DNA from: Myxococcota bacterium
Lineage (GTDB): Bacteria > Myxococcota > Kuafuiibacteriia > Kuafuiibacteriales > Kuafuiibacteriaceae
Reading direction: 5' to 3'
Length of the DNA stretch: 46,427 nt
NCBI GenBank assembly: GCA_028289325.1
Contig: JANQQN010000568.1
Span: 1-46,427 of the forward strand
Shown here: positions 18,586-27,635 of the stretch, piece after piece
Layout: each line of letters opens with the position of its first letter
How positions within the stretch are numbered: position 1 is the first letter of the stretch
Notes under the pieces: generated by a model
Seen by the model: only the letters and a program-made list of their open reading frames with translations
What the model was told of the DNA's origin: nothing
The model's database searches: none
Program-made: the position numbers and the translations under genes

Positions 18586-18604
18586 CCGCTCACGTTGTTG
18601 GTTC

Positions 18605-18628
18605 GACCGGTCGCTTGGCGCGACGGTC
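18605..18628 (+). terminator. Possible hairpin after pepQ
   Basis: GACCGGTCGC (18605-18614) and GCGACGGTC (18620-18628) form a stem with one bulged base 20 bp past the pepQ stop. No T-tract follows, so it is at best a weak or factor-dependent terminator. Confidence 0.25.
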
Positions 18629-18682
18629 GACCTGGGGCGATGTCGGTAACCTTATTGGGGACCGGTTCATCATCTCGGCACG

Positions 18683-20596
18683 ATGGGCACGTTCGACGCC
18701 GAACTCGGCCGAGAGTGGATGGAGACCGACGGTCTGGGCGGCTTCGCGAGCGGGACGGTCTCCACCATTCGCACGCGCCGTTATCACGCGCTGCTGCTGG
18801 CCGCCGAGAACCCGCCCAGCGATCGCTGGGTCCACGTAAACGGCCTCGAGGTCTGGATCGAGGTCGGTGAAGGCCGCCATCCGTTGTCCAGCCAGCGGTA
18901 CGGCGGGGGCGTGACCCATCCCGACGGCGCCCGCCGGATCGTCGAGTTCGAAGCGGTCCCCTGGCCGACGTGGCGATATCGGGTCCCAGGCCTGGAGCTG
19001 GTGCACGAGCTATTCGTGGTCCGCGGCCAGCCGACGGTGGTCGCGCGGTGGTCGGTGAAATCTGCGCCCCTGGGCGCTCGCCTCGTGGTGCGGCCGCTGA
19101 TGTCCGGCCGCGACCCCCATCATCTGCAGCGGGAGACCCCCCAGTTCCCACATCGCCTGGTCGTCGATGGAGGCCGACTCACCTTCGGCCGCGAGGACGG
19201 CGTTCCGTCGGTGCACGCGGCGAGCAACGGTATCTATACCCACGCGCCTGAGTGGTACCGAAACTTCTTCTACGCCGAGGAAGCTGCGCGTGGGCTCGAC
19301 GCCATCGAAGACCTCGCTTCGCCGGGCTACTTCACCTTCGACCTGGCGTCGGACGCGGCGAGCTTGATCCTGACCACCGACGGCGGTGCCCTGACCGATG
19401 CGCCTGCGACCGCCCTCGCGGACCGGCTGGCTCACCAGGAGCGCGAGCGCCGACGGGCGTTCTCGGGCCCCTTGGTGCGGGCGGCCGAGCACTACGTGGT
19501 TCGTCGGGGCGACAACCATACGGTGATCGCCGGCTACCCCTGGTTTGGCGACTGGGGCCGGGACACATTCATCGCCCTTCGGGGGCTGCGTTATCTCGAT
19601 GGGGGACCCGAACTCGCGGCGTCGATCCTGCGCGAGTGGGCGACCGTGGTGTCGAAAGGCATGTTGCCCAATCGCTTTCCGGATCGTGGAGATCAGCCGG
19701 AGTACAATTCGGTCGATGCGTCCTTGTGGTACGTGCTCGCGGTTCGCGATCATCTCGATGGTCCGGTGGCCGTATCGCCTGCGGTGCGCGCCGCGCTGCT
19801 CGATGCGGTGACCAAGATTCTCGATGGCTACGCGGGCGGGACCCGCTACGGGATCCGGGCGGACGATCAGGGGCTGCTGTGCGCGGGCGTGCAGGGCGTG
19901 CAGCTCACGTGGATGGACGCGAAGGTCGGCGACTGGGTCGTGACGCCGAGGATCGGAAAGCCGGTCGAGATTCAGGCGCTGTGGCTGAACGCGCTCGACT
20001 TCGGGCGCCGGACCCACGATCGGTTCGAAGATCGATTCCAGCGAGGAACCCGGTCGTTCTTTGACCGATTTTACGACCCCGGCCTCGGCTACCTGCGGGA
20101 CGTCGTCGACGTCGAACATCATCATGGACGTCATGACGGCCGGCTACGGCCCAACCAGGTGTTCGCGCTGGGGGCTCTTTCGCGCTCGCTGGTCGAGCAA
20201 GACCTCGCCCGCGCGATCATGACCCGGTTGGAGGACACACTGTGGACTCCGATGGGGCCAAGGAGCCTCGCGCCGCACGAGCCGTGCTTTATTCCGCGAT
20301 ACGAAGGCGGGGTTCGACAGCGCGATGGCGCTTATCATCAAGGTACCGTATGGCCGTGGCTGACCGGTCCCTTCGTCGACGCGTGGGTCTGGTCCCACGG
20401 AGGAACGGAGGCCGTACAGCGAGAGGCTCGGCGACGGTTCCTCGACCCGTTACTTGCGGACCATCTCGGCGACGCTGGCGTGGGGCACGTCAGCGAGATC
20501 GCCGACGCCGTCGCGCCGCATACCCCCCGTGGCGCCCCGTTTCAAGCATGGTCGATGACCGAGCTGTTCAGGCTCGACCGCACCCTCGCCCGCTAA
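18683..20596 (+). CDS. Archaeal-type glycogen debranching enzyme / amylo-alpha-1,6-glucosidase
   Basis: The 637-residue protein has the two parts of the archaeal/bacterial glycogen-debranching family: an N-terminal beta-sandwich (LGREWMETDGLGGFASGTVS, RRYHALLLAA) and an (alpha/alpha)6 glucosidase domain. Signature motifs are GYPWFGDWGRDTFIALRG (residues about 284-301), LTWMDAKVGDWVVTPRIGKP and the late YHQGTVWPWLTGPFVDAW. It is expected to release alpha-1,6-linked glucose from glycogen-like glucan. No signal peptide is visible, so it acts in the cytoplasm. It heads a run of four same-strand genes with a GH63 enzyme and a glucose-dehydrogenase-like SDR. Start ATG 18683. Confidence 0.9.
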   Translation: MGTFDAELGREWMETDGLGGFASGTVSTIRTRRYHALLLAAENPPSDRWVHVNGLEVWIEVGEGRHPLSSQRYGGGVTHPDGARRIVEFEAVPWPTWRYRVPGLELVHELFVVRGQPTVVARWSVKSAPLGARLVVRPLMSGRDPHHLQRETPQFPHRLVVDGGRLTFGREDGVPSVHAASNGIYTHAPEWYRNFFYAEEAARGLDAIEDLASPGYFTFDLASDAASLILTTDGGALTDAPATALADRLAHQERERRRAFSGPLVRAAEHYVVRRGDNHTVIAGYPWFGDWGRDTFIALRGLRYLDGGPELAASILREWATVVSKGMLPNRFPDRGDQPEYNSVDASLWYVLAVRDHLDGPVAVSPAVRAALLDAVTKILDGYAGGTRYGIRADDQGLLCAGVQGVQLTWMDAKVGDWVVTPRIGKPVEIQALWLNALDFGRRTHDRFEDRFQRGTRSFFDRFYDPGLGYLRDVVDVEHHHGRHDGRLRPNQVFALGALSRSLVEQDLARAIMTRLEDTLWTPMGPRSLAPHEPCFIPRYEGGVRQRDGAYHQGTVWPWLTGPFVDAWVWSHGGTEAVQREARRRFLDPLLADHLGDAGVGHVSEIADAVAPHTPRGAPFQAWSMTELFRLDRTLAR

Positions 20597-20605
20597 GGAG
20601 AATCA

Positions 20606-21670
20606 ATGAAGCGAATCCAGCATCTGGCGGTGGTGGCCGTCTTCCTTCTGCCCGCGTGTGTGAGCGCGCCCGCGGCCTCGTCTCGCCCCGCTTCGTCTCG
20701 CCCCGCCTCGTCGACGGTAGACGCGAAACAATCCCCTTCGCAAGCAGCGAGGGTCGTGGGTTTCGGGTACACGGTTCGCGATCTCGACGCATCGACCCGT
20801 TTCTTCGTCGAGGCGGTGGGCGCGGTGGAACGAGGCCGTAGATCGACGACCGGTGTCGAGCTCGACGCGCTGACTGGCCTCGAGGGCACGAGCGCGCGGG
20901 CGGCGATGCTGCAGATCGGCGAGGAGCGGGTGACCCTCATCGCGTTCGCGGCGCCGGGTCGACGTGGGCCGGATGATGCGGTGAGCAATGACCTCGACTT
21001 TCAACACCTCGCGCTGGTCACTAGCGACATCGATGCCGCGTACAAAAGAGTTGACGCGGCGGGAGGACGGGCGGTTTCCCAAGGGGGTCCACAGCGGATT
21101 CCGGACTCGAACGCGGCCGCGGCGGGCATCCGCGCGTTTTATTTTCGGGATCGAGGCGCCCACCCTCTCGAGCTGATCTGGTTTCCCGCGGACAAGGGGC
21201 CGGATCGGTGGCACCGCGACGGCCCGCTGGTCCTGGGCATCGACCACAGCGCGATCGCGGTGTCGTCGACCGAAGCGAGCCTCGGGTTCTATCGGGACCT
21301 GCTCGGCCTGAAGATCGCGGGCGAAAGCTTCAACGAGGGGATCGAGCAGGAGCGACTGAGCGGCGTGGCGGGAGCGCGGGTTCGCATCACCGGCCTGCGG
21401 GGCCCGTCCGGCCCTGGCGTCGAGTTTCTGGAGTACGTGTCGCCGGGTCCAGGTCGTCGACGTCCCGACGAATCGACGCCGCGAGACGACATCCACTGGG
21501 AAACGCACATTCTCGTCGCCGACCTCGAGTCGGTGCTGCGTCGACTGACCGCGGCCGGCGTGTGGATGATCTCTGACCGAATCGCCGACTGTGAACTATG
21601 CGTGGTCGGCTCCCGCGCGGTCCTGGTTCGCGATCCCGACGGTCACGCGGTTCGACTGGAACAACGATGA
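20606..21670 (+). CDS. Lipoprotein with two VOC (glyoxalase-like) domains
   Basis: The 354-residue product has a signal peptide with lipobox LPAC (Cys18). It is followed by a low-complexity linker in which SSRPA is repeated, encoded by a near-perfect 15-bp tandem repeat. Residues about 48-195 and 205-354 each look like a vicinal-oxygen-chelate module (VGFGYTVRDLDASTRFF; LGIDHSAIAVSSTEASLGFY), with the second ending DPDGHAVRLEQ. Candidate metal ligands His and Glu are partly conserved. A strong AAGGAG precedes ATG 20606. VOC enzymes are normally cytoplasmic, so an envelope-anchored one inside a glucan operon is unusual. The substrate is unknown. Confidence 0.8.
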   Translation: MKRIQHLAVVAVFLLPACVSAPAASSRPASSRPASSTVDAKQSPSQAARVVGFGYTVRDLDASTRFFVEAVGAVERGRRSTTGVELDALTGLEGTSARAAMLQIGEERVTLIAFAAPGRRGPDDAVSNDLDFQHLALVTSDIDAAYKRVDAAGGRAVSQGGPQRIPDSNAAAAGIRAFYFRDRGAHPLELIWFPADKGPDRWHRDGPLVLGIDHSAIAVSSTEASLGFYRDLLGLKIAGESFNEGIEQERLSGVAGARVRITGLRGPSGPGVEFLEYVSPGPGRRRPDESTPRDDIHWETHILVADLESVLRRLTAAGVWMISDRIADCELCVVGSRAVLVRDPDGHAVRLEQR

Positions 21671-21701
21671 TCCCCACGACAGCTGAACACAGGAGCGTAC
21701 G

Positions 21702-24320
21702 ATGAACCCGGAACAGAAGCGGCTTTTCGAAGATAAGGCCGGCGAAAAGCCATGGAAAAAGTGGGGCCCCTACGTGAGCGAGCGTCAGTGGGGCACGGTA
21801 CGTGAAGACTACAGTCCCAACGGTACGGCGTGGGATTACTTTCCCCACGACGTGGCGCGAAGCCGCGCGTACCGATGGGGTGAAGACGGCATCGCCGGAA
21901 TTACCGACCACAGCCAGTTTCTCAACGTGACCGTCGCCCTGTGGAACGGGAGCGACCCGATTCTAAAGGAGCGGCTGTTCGGGCTGACGAACAGCGAAGG
22001 GAATCACGGGGAAGACGTCAAGGAGCTGTACTACTATCTCGACGCGACACCGACCCACAGCTATCTGAAGATGCTGTACAAGTATCCGCAGCGAGCGTTC
22101 CCTTACGCGGATCTCGTGCATACCAACGGGCGGCGGAGCCTTCACGAGCCGGAGTACGAGCTCCTCGATACCGGCGTGTTCGACAACGACCGCTACTTCG
22201 ACGTCTTCGTGGAGTACGCGCGCAACGACGTCGAAGACTGGCTGATGCGGATAACGGTGCACAATCGAGGTCCGGACGAATCGCCGATATGGATCATCCC
22301 GCAGGCTGCCTTTCGCAATACGTGGAGTTGGGGGCGCGAGGACCGGGTGCCCCAGATCCGGGCCCTGGGCGACCGTACATTGGTCGCTCACCACGACGAT
22401 CTCGGGACTTTCGAGTTCTACGCTCGTGGCGAGGCCCAGGCATTGCTGACCGGCAACGACACCAACCCCGAGCGGGCCTTCGGTGCCAAGAAGCAGGCCG
22501 GTTACTTCAAAGATGCTTTTCATCGGTACCTGGTCGACGGGGAATCGTCGGCGGTGAACCCGGCCCAGACGGGAACCAAAGCGGGCCTGGTTCACGCCCT
22601 TCGCATCCCCGGCGGTGGCCAGCAGACCGTGAGTTTGCGGTGGGTACGAGGGCAGAACGTGACTCCGTTCGGCGACTTCGACGCGGTGTTCGAGCGACGG
22701 CGGGCGGAGGCCGACGAGTTTTACGCTGAGGTTCAAAAGGGCATCGACGATGCCGAGGCGCGATTGATTCAACGCCAGGCGTTTGCGGGTATGATCTGGA
22801 GCAAACAGGTCTTCTGCTTCGACGTCGAGCAGTGGATCGATGGGGATCCCGGTCAACCCGCGCCCCCGCGAGAGCGGATCGTCGGCCGCAACAACGAATG
22901 GCGTCACCTCAATAACCACGACGTCATCTCGATGCCCGACAAGTGGGAGTACCCGTGGTACGCGGCGTGGGACCTCGCCTTTCACTGCATTCCGCTCGCG
23001 ATGATCGACGCGGAGTTCGCCAAGTCGCAACTCGTACTGCTGACCCGCGAATGGTACATGCACCCCAACGGACAACTGCCGGCGTACGAGTGGGCCTTTT
23101 CAGACGTCAACCCTCCGGTTCACGCATGGGCGGCGTGGCGGGTGTTCCAGCTCGACGCGGAACAGACGGGAAGCAAAGACGTCGCCTTTCTCGAGTGTGT
23201 GTTTCACAAGCTGATGCTCAACTTCACGTGGTGGGTGAATCGAAAGGACGCCGACGGACGGAACATATTCCAAGGAGGATTCCTCGGCCTCGACAACATC
23301 GGGGTGTTCGACCGCTCGGCGCCGTTGCCCACCGGCGGGTACATCAATCAGGCCGACGGGACGAGCTGGATGGCGATGTACAGCCTGAACCTCATGCGCA
23401 TCGCGCTGGAGCTGGCGACCCACAACTTCGTTTACGAAGACATCGCGACCAAGTTCTTCGAGCATTTCCTACATATCGCGGAGGCGATGACCAACATGGG
23501 TGGACAGGGGCTCGGTCTTTGGGACGACGACGACAAGTTCTATTACGATGTGCTCCAGCTCCCCGACGGGGAGCGCGTTCCTCTCAAGGTGCGGTCCATG
23601 GTGGGACTGATTCCTCTGTTCGCGGTCGAGTGCCTCGACAGCGAGCTCATCGACCGGCTCCCGGGCTTCAAACAACGACTGGACTGGGTGCTGACCAACA
23701 AGCCGAAGCTCGCGCAGCTCGTGTCGCGCTGGAACGAGCCGGGGGCGGGTGAGCAGCACCTGCTGTCGCTGCTGCGGGGACACCGGATGAAGCGCTTGCT
23801 GAAGCGGATGCTCGACCCCGAGGAGTTCCTGTCCGACTACGGCATTCGGGCCCTGTCCAAAGTTCACGAGCGGGCGCCGTACGTTTTCCGTAAGAACGGC
23901 TTCGACGAGGCCGTTCACTACGTTCCCGCCGAATCGCGAACCGGGCTCTTCGGTGGCAACTCGAACTGGCGAGGTCCGATTTGGTTCCCGGTCAATTATC
24001 TACTCGTCGAGTCGCTATGCCGGTTTCATCAGTACTACGGCGACGACTTCAAGCTGGAGTACCCCACGGGGTCCGGTCAGATGTTGACGCTAAAGGAGAT
24101 CGCGGTTCGGGTTGGGGACCGGCTGATCGACATCTTCCGGGCCGACGCTGACGGGCGGCGACCGGCGCTCGCCAACCATGAGAAGTTGATGACCGATCCG
24201 CACTTCAAGGACTATGTGTTGTTCCATGAGTACTTTCACGGCGACACAGGGCGCGGGGTGGGCGCGGCCCACCAGACCGGCTGGACCGGGCTCGTCGCCG
24301 CGCTGATCGCAGGTGTTTAG
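21702..24320 (+). CDS. GH63-type (MGH1-like) glycoside hydrolase
   Basis: The large cytoplasmic protein of 872 residues belongs to the bacterial branch of glucosidase family 63. An N-terminal beta-rich domain (from RQWGTVREDYSPNGTAWDYF) precedes an (alpha/alpha)6 barrel with WEYPWYAAWDLAFHCIPLA, where Asp424 is the likely catalytic acid, and the C-terminal NWRGPIWFPVNYLLVESL. Members cleave alpha-glucosidic bonds; characterised bacterial ones act on glucosylglycerate, mannosylglycerate or related small glucosides, so the substrate here is open. AGGAG lies just before ATG 21702. The SDR gene starts 8 bp after the stop. Confidence 0.87.
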   Translation: MNPEQKRLFEDKAGEKPWKKWGPYVSERQWGTVREDYSPNGTAWDYFPHDVARSRAYRWGEDGIAGITDHSQFLNVTVALWNGSDPILKERLFGLTNSEGNHGEDVKELYYYLDATPTHSYLKMLYKYPQRAFPYADLVHTNGRRSLHEPEYELLDTGVFDNDRYFDVFVEYARNDVEDWLMRITVHNRGPDESPIWIIPQAAFRNTWSWGREDRVPQIRALGDRTLVAHHDDLGTFEFYARGEAQALLTGNDTNPERAFGAKKQAGYFKDAFHRYLVDGESSAVNPAQTGTKAGLVHALRIPGGGQQTVSLRWVRGQNVTPFGDFDAVFERRRAEADEFYAEVQKGIDDAEARLIQRQAFAGMIWSKQVFCFDVEQWIDGDPGQPAPPRERIVGRNNEWRHLNNHDVISMPDKWEYPWYAAWDLAFHCIPLAMIDAEFAKSQLVLLTREWYMHPNGQLPAYEWAFSDVNPPVHAWAAWRVFQLDAEQTGSKDVAFLECVFHKLMLNFTWWVNRKDADGRNIFQGGFLGLDNIGVFDRSAPLPTGGYINQADGTSWMAMYSLNLMRIALELATHNFVYEDIATKFFEHFLHIAEAMTNMGGQGLGLWDDDDKFYYDVLQLPDGERVPLKVRSMVGLIPLFAVECLDSELIDRLPGFKQRLDWVLTNKPKLAQLVSRWNEPGAGEQHLLSLLRGHRMKRLLKRMLDPEEFLSDYGIRALSKVHERAPYVFRKNGFDEAVHYVPAESRTGLFGGNSNWRGPIWFPVNYLLVESLCRFHQYYGDDFKLEYPTGSGQMLTLKEIAVRVGDRLIDIFRADADGRRPALANHEKLMTDPHFKDYVLFHEYFHGDTGRGVGAAHQTGWTGLVAALIAGV

Positions 24321-24328
24321 GAGAAGCT

Positions 24329-25132
24329 ATGACAAGCAAGAAGCTAGAGGGTCAGGTGGCCCTAGTGACCGGAGCGAACTCCGGCATCGGCAAAGGTATC
24401 GCGTTGGCCATGGGCGCCGAGGGCGCCAAGGTCGTGGTGAATTTCTACTCGAATCCCGACGCGGCCGCCGAGGTGGTGGCCACGATCAAGGCTTCCGGCA
24501 GTGACGCCATCGCCCACCGCACCGACGTGTCGAAAGAAGACCAGGTTCAAGGCATGTTCAAAGCCGCTGTCGACGCGTTCGGCACCGTCGACATTCTGGT
24601 CAACAATGCTGGCCTGCAACAAGACGCAGCGTTCGACGAGCTGACCCTCGAACAGTGGAATCGGGTTATCAACGTCAACCTCACCGGCAACTTCTTGTGC
24701 GCGCGCGAGGCGGTCAGGGAATTCAAGCGCCGGGGGATGCGTCCGGTGTCGAAAGCCCTGGGCAAGATCATTTGCATCTCTTCGGTGCACGAGGTCATCC
24801 CATGGGCCGGCCACGTGAACTACGCGGCGTCGAAGGGCGGAGTGATGCTGATGATGAAGAGCATCGCACAAGAGCTGGGACCGCTGAAGATTCGAGTCAA
24901 TAGCATCGCCCCGGGCGCTATCCGCACGCCGATCAACACCGAGGCGTGGGAGACCCCCGAGGCGCTCGAGAAGCTGCTCAAGCTCGTGCCCCTCAAGCGC
25001 ATCGGCGAGGCCGAAGACATCGGCAAAGCGGCGGTGTGGTTGGCGTCGGACGAAGCCGACTACGTGCACGGGACGTCGATGTTCGTCGACGGCGGAATGG
25101 CGCTCTACCCGGGGTTCGTGGATAACGGCTGA
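24329..25132 (+). CDS. SDR-family glucose 1-dehydrogenase-like oxidoreductase
   Basis: The 267-residue classical short-chain dehydrogenase has the cofactor motif VTGANSGIGKGIA (TGxxxGxG, residues about 14-22), NNAG in the core, catalytic Ser in ICISSVHE and Tyr/Lys in HVNYAASKGGVMLMM, and a C-terminal VDGGMALYPGF typical of the glucose 1-dehydrogenase subgroup. It would oxidise beta-D-glucose or a similar sugar with NAD(P)+. Its position 8 bp behind the GH63 gene suggests it handles the released sugar. The substrate is inferred from subgroup similarity and context only. A Shine-Dalgarno AGGAGA precedes ATG 24329. Confidence 0.85.
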   Translation: MTSKKLEGQVALVTGANSGIGKGIALAMGAEGAKVVVNFYSNPDAAAEVVATIKASGSDAIAHRTDVSKEDQVQGMFKAAVDAFGTVDILVNNAGLQQDAAFDELTLEQWNRVINVNLTGNFLCAREAVREFKRRGMRPVSKALGKIICISSVHEVIPWAGHVNYAASKGGVMLMMKSIAQELGPLKIRVNSIAPGAIRTPINTEAWETPEALEKLLKLVPLKRIGEAEDIGKAAVWLASDEADYVHGTSMFVDGGMALYPGFVDNG

Positions 25133-25507
25133 CGCGCGGGTGGTCGGTTCCCTTCGCACTCGCGTCTTGATGCCGTCGCTGGCCGCCGTGTACGTCGGGA
25201 TTCCGTGTGGCGGTCGTTGGCGGGCGAAGGCTGATCCAGGCATCAATGCGGAGGCTCGTACCCGCATCCAAAGCGTGAAGCCCGCGATCGATTGACGCAG
25301 GCGAAGGCGATGCGGGTGCCGGCCGTCCCGCAGAGCTCGCGGTGGGTTGCAGTGCGCAGCCGGTCTTCGGTTCGGCCGTATCCGCCGTCCGATCGTCCAT
25401 GGGGCCGACGTGGATGCCGCTGGTCATTGAATGGGTTCTGGGCTATGTCCGCCCGTGTCTTCTTCAGCTCGGGTCCGCCGAGCTGTCGCAGGACGGTCCA
25501 GATCACC
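25133..25507. other. Non-coding stretch before the RipA-family gene
   Basis: These 375 bp lie between the SDR and the RipA-like gene. The frame of the RipA-like gene is open back to about 25292, but the sequence before ATG 25508 is Arg/Ser/Pro-rich and does not look like family sequence. I saw no terminator, direct repeat or attachment-site-like element. Confidence 0.45.
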
Positions 25508-26038
25508 ATGTTAAGTTCCAAAGAGAATGAGTCTAGTGAGCCTACGGCGGGGCCAGCAACAGCGCTACCTAACGCACTCGACAAGTATCGGTTCGACGAA
25601 TACAGATTCTTCGCGTCGAGCACGCAGCATCTATCCGAACGCCGGCAAGCCGCCACGCGTACGTACCTGACGGTTAATACTGCGATCTTCGGCGCCATGG
25701 CGTTCTTCATCCAGTACGCCGAATTCAAGGGCTGGCAGCTGGTCGCGATAGGCTACCCGATGTTCGTCATCGGACTAGGAGCGTGCTGGACTTGGGAGCG
25801 GATCATCGCGCGATACAAGCAGCTGATTAGCTGGCGGTACGACCAGCTCATGGAAATGGAGCGGCGGATGCCCCAGTGCCATCAGATGTACCTCAAGGAG
25901 TACAAACGCTTCTTCGAGCCGCGGCCATCCGAACCGTCGTTCGGCTTCTCCGTTCTCGAGGTCAATCTACCGTGGCTGTTTGCTGGTCTATATTTGATCT
26001 ATGCGCTGATTCTCTTGAGTATCGTCGTCTTACCGTAA
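25508..26038 (+). CDS. RipA-family (octameric) membrane protein
   Basis: The 176-residue protein has an N-terminal amphipathic stretch (LDKYRFDEYRFFASSTQHLS), then ERRQAATRTYLTVNTAIFG leading into the first transmembrane helix, a second helix (MFVIGLGACWTWERI), a cytoplasmic helical segment with RYKQLISWRYDQLMEMERRMP and a last helix beginning NLPWLFAGLYLIY. This order matches RipA-family proteins, named after a Francisella cytoplasmic-membrane protein. Its ends are less GC-rich than neighbouring genes and codons such as TTA, AGT and ATA occur, hinting at horizontal transfer. It stops 4 bp from the convergent GMC gene. The biochemical function is unknown. Confidence 0.7.
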   Translation: MLSSKENESSEPTAGPATALPNALDKYRFDEYRFFASSTQHLSERRQAATRTYLTVNTAIFGAMAFFIQYAEFKGWQLVAIGYPMFVIGLGACWTWERIIARYKQLISWRYDQLMEMERRMPQCHQMYLKEYKRFFEPRPSEPSFGFSVLEVNLPWLFAGLYLIYALILLSIVVLP

Positions 26039-26042
26039 CGCA

Positions 26043-27623
26043 TCAGAGTCGGGAAGCGATGATGTCCCCAACCCGAAGGGCATTGGCGATGATCGTTAAC
26101 GTGGGGTTCACCGCCGCGCTCGAGACGAAGAAGCTCCCGTCGACGACGTAGAGGTTTTCGACTTCGTGGGCTTTGCAGCTCGAATCGAGGACCGACGTCG
26201 CGGGATCGTCGCCGAAGCGGCACGTGCCGACCTGGTGGCCGAGGCTCTGCACCGGCATCTTGGTGCAGAAGAAGCCCTCGCCGTCGTCGTGGACGTGGTC
26301 TTCGGTGCCATGGGGGTTGAAGTATCGGCCCGACGGCGCGACGTGGCAGTCCTTGCCCAATTGCTCGAGGACGCCGGACCAGCGTTTGACGAGCTCGGCG
26401 AAGGCGCGGGTGTTGGTTTCGGTGTAGTCGATGACGATGCGGTCGCCCTCGACCTGGACTCGATTCGTGGGGCGAGGGAGGTCTTCGGTCGTCAGCCACC
26501 AATCGACGGCGTTGTCGGCGACCTGTTGGATGGACAGCGGGTGATAGCGGGCTTCTTGTCCCCGCAGCGCATCAACCGTCGTTCGCCCCATCAACTGCAC
26601 GTTGCCCATCGGATACGGGAAGTTGTCAGTCCCGAAGTAGAAGTCGTTGACGGCGAGGGTCTTTTGAAACGCGGTGGGATTCGCGATGTCTTTGGAGACC
26701 CCGAGCATCGAGCCGAGGACGTGCTTCATGAGGTTGCGGCCCACCTGATCGGACCCGTTGGCGAGACCCTTCGGGTGCTTGTCGGCGGCGGATCGCAGAA
26801 GCAGGGCCGCGGAGTTGACCGCCCCGCAGGAAACGACGACCACCCGGCCCCGAAACTCGCGGGTCGCGCCGCTGGCGTCGGTAGCCATCACCGTCTCCAC
26901 CCGCGAACCGGACGCATCGGTCAGCAACCGCTCGACCTTCATCTCCGTCAGCAGAGTCACGTTGTCGCGATCCATCACTGGGCGAACCGCGACCACCTCG
27001 GCGTCGGACTTGGCGTGGACCAAGCACGGGAATCCGTCGCACGTATTGCAGCGAATGCACCGAGAGCGGATCGGATCCGCCTCGTCGATCTGAATCCCCA
27101 TCGGCGATGCAAAGGGGCGGAGGCCGAGGGCCTTCAGGCGGTCGAAGACGTCTTGGATACGCGGCTCATGGCTGATCGGGGGTTGGGGATAGGGCGCCGA
27201 CCGCGGGGGAGCGGTCGGGTCGCCGTGGTCGCGGCCGTGGACCTGATACAGAGCCTCGGCCTGAACATAGTACGGCTCGAGGTCCGCGTAGCGCAGCGGC
27301 CAGGCCGGCGAGGTCCCGTCGATGTGTTCGACGGCTTCGAAGTCCTGTTCGCGCAGCCGAAACAGCGCCGCGCCGTAGACCTTGGTGTTGCCGCCGACGT
27401 GGTAGACGAATCCAGGACGCAGTGGCTTGCCGTCCGGGTCGTACATGACCTCCTTCGAGTAGTAGTCGAAGGATCCGTCGAAGGTCCAATTGCGCTTGGA
27501 GCGAGGAAGGAACGGGCCCCGCTCCAGGACGAGGATGCGTTGGCCGGAGGGCGCGAGGCGATGCAGCAGGGTGCCGCCGCCGGCCCCGCTACCGATGATG
27601 ATGACGTCGTAGAGCTCGCTCAT
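26043..27623 (-). CDS. GMC-family FAD oxidoreductase with internal Cys cluster
   Basis: This 526-residue flavoprotein starts with the Rossmann motif IIIGSGAGGGTLLHRL (Gly11-Gly13-Gly16). The C-terminal catalytic region is GMC-like: SLGHQVGTCRFGDDP and VNPTLTIIANALR, carrying the conserved His/Asn area. A cluster Cys189-x2-Cys192-x2-Cys195-x4-Cys200 (RCIRCNTCDGFPC) sits in the middle, as in a bacterial GMC branch, and may bind iron-sulfur or be structural. Likely role: oxidation of a sugar or alcohol with electrons passed to an unidentified acceptor. It lies 12 bp downstream of an SDR gene on the same strand. No signal peptide is seen. Confidence 0.87.
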   Translation of the reverse strand: MSELYDVIIIGSGAGGGTLLHRLAPSGQRILVLERGPFLPRSKRNWTFDGSFDYYSKEVMYDPDGKPLRPGFVYHVGGNTKVYGAALFRLREQDFEAVEHIDGTSPAWPLRYADLEPYYVQAEALYQVHGRDHGDPTAPPRSAPYPQPPISHEPRIQDVFDRLKALGLRPFASPMGIQIDEADPIRSRCIRCNTCDGFPCLVHAKSDAEVVAVRPVMDRDNVTLLTEMKVERLLTDASGSRVETVMATDASGATREFRGRVVVVSCGAVNSAALLLRSAADKHPKGLANGSDQVGRNLMKHVLGSMLGVSKDIANPTAFQKTLAVNDFYFGTDNFPYPMGNVQLMGRTTVDALRGQEARYHPLSIQQVADNAVDWWLTTEDLPRPTNRVQVEGDRIVIDYTETNTRAFAELVKRWSGVLEQLGKDCHVAPSGRYFNPHGTEDHVHDDGEGFFCTKMPVQSLGHQVGTCRFGDDPATSVLDSSCKAHEVENLYVVDGSFFVSSAAVNPTLTIIANALRVGDIIASRL

Positions 27624-27635
27624 GACTCGCCTCCA

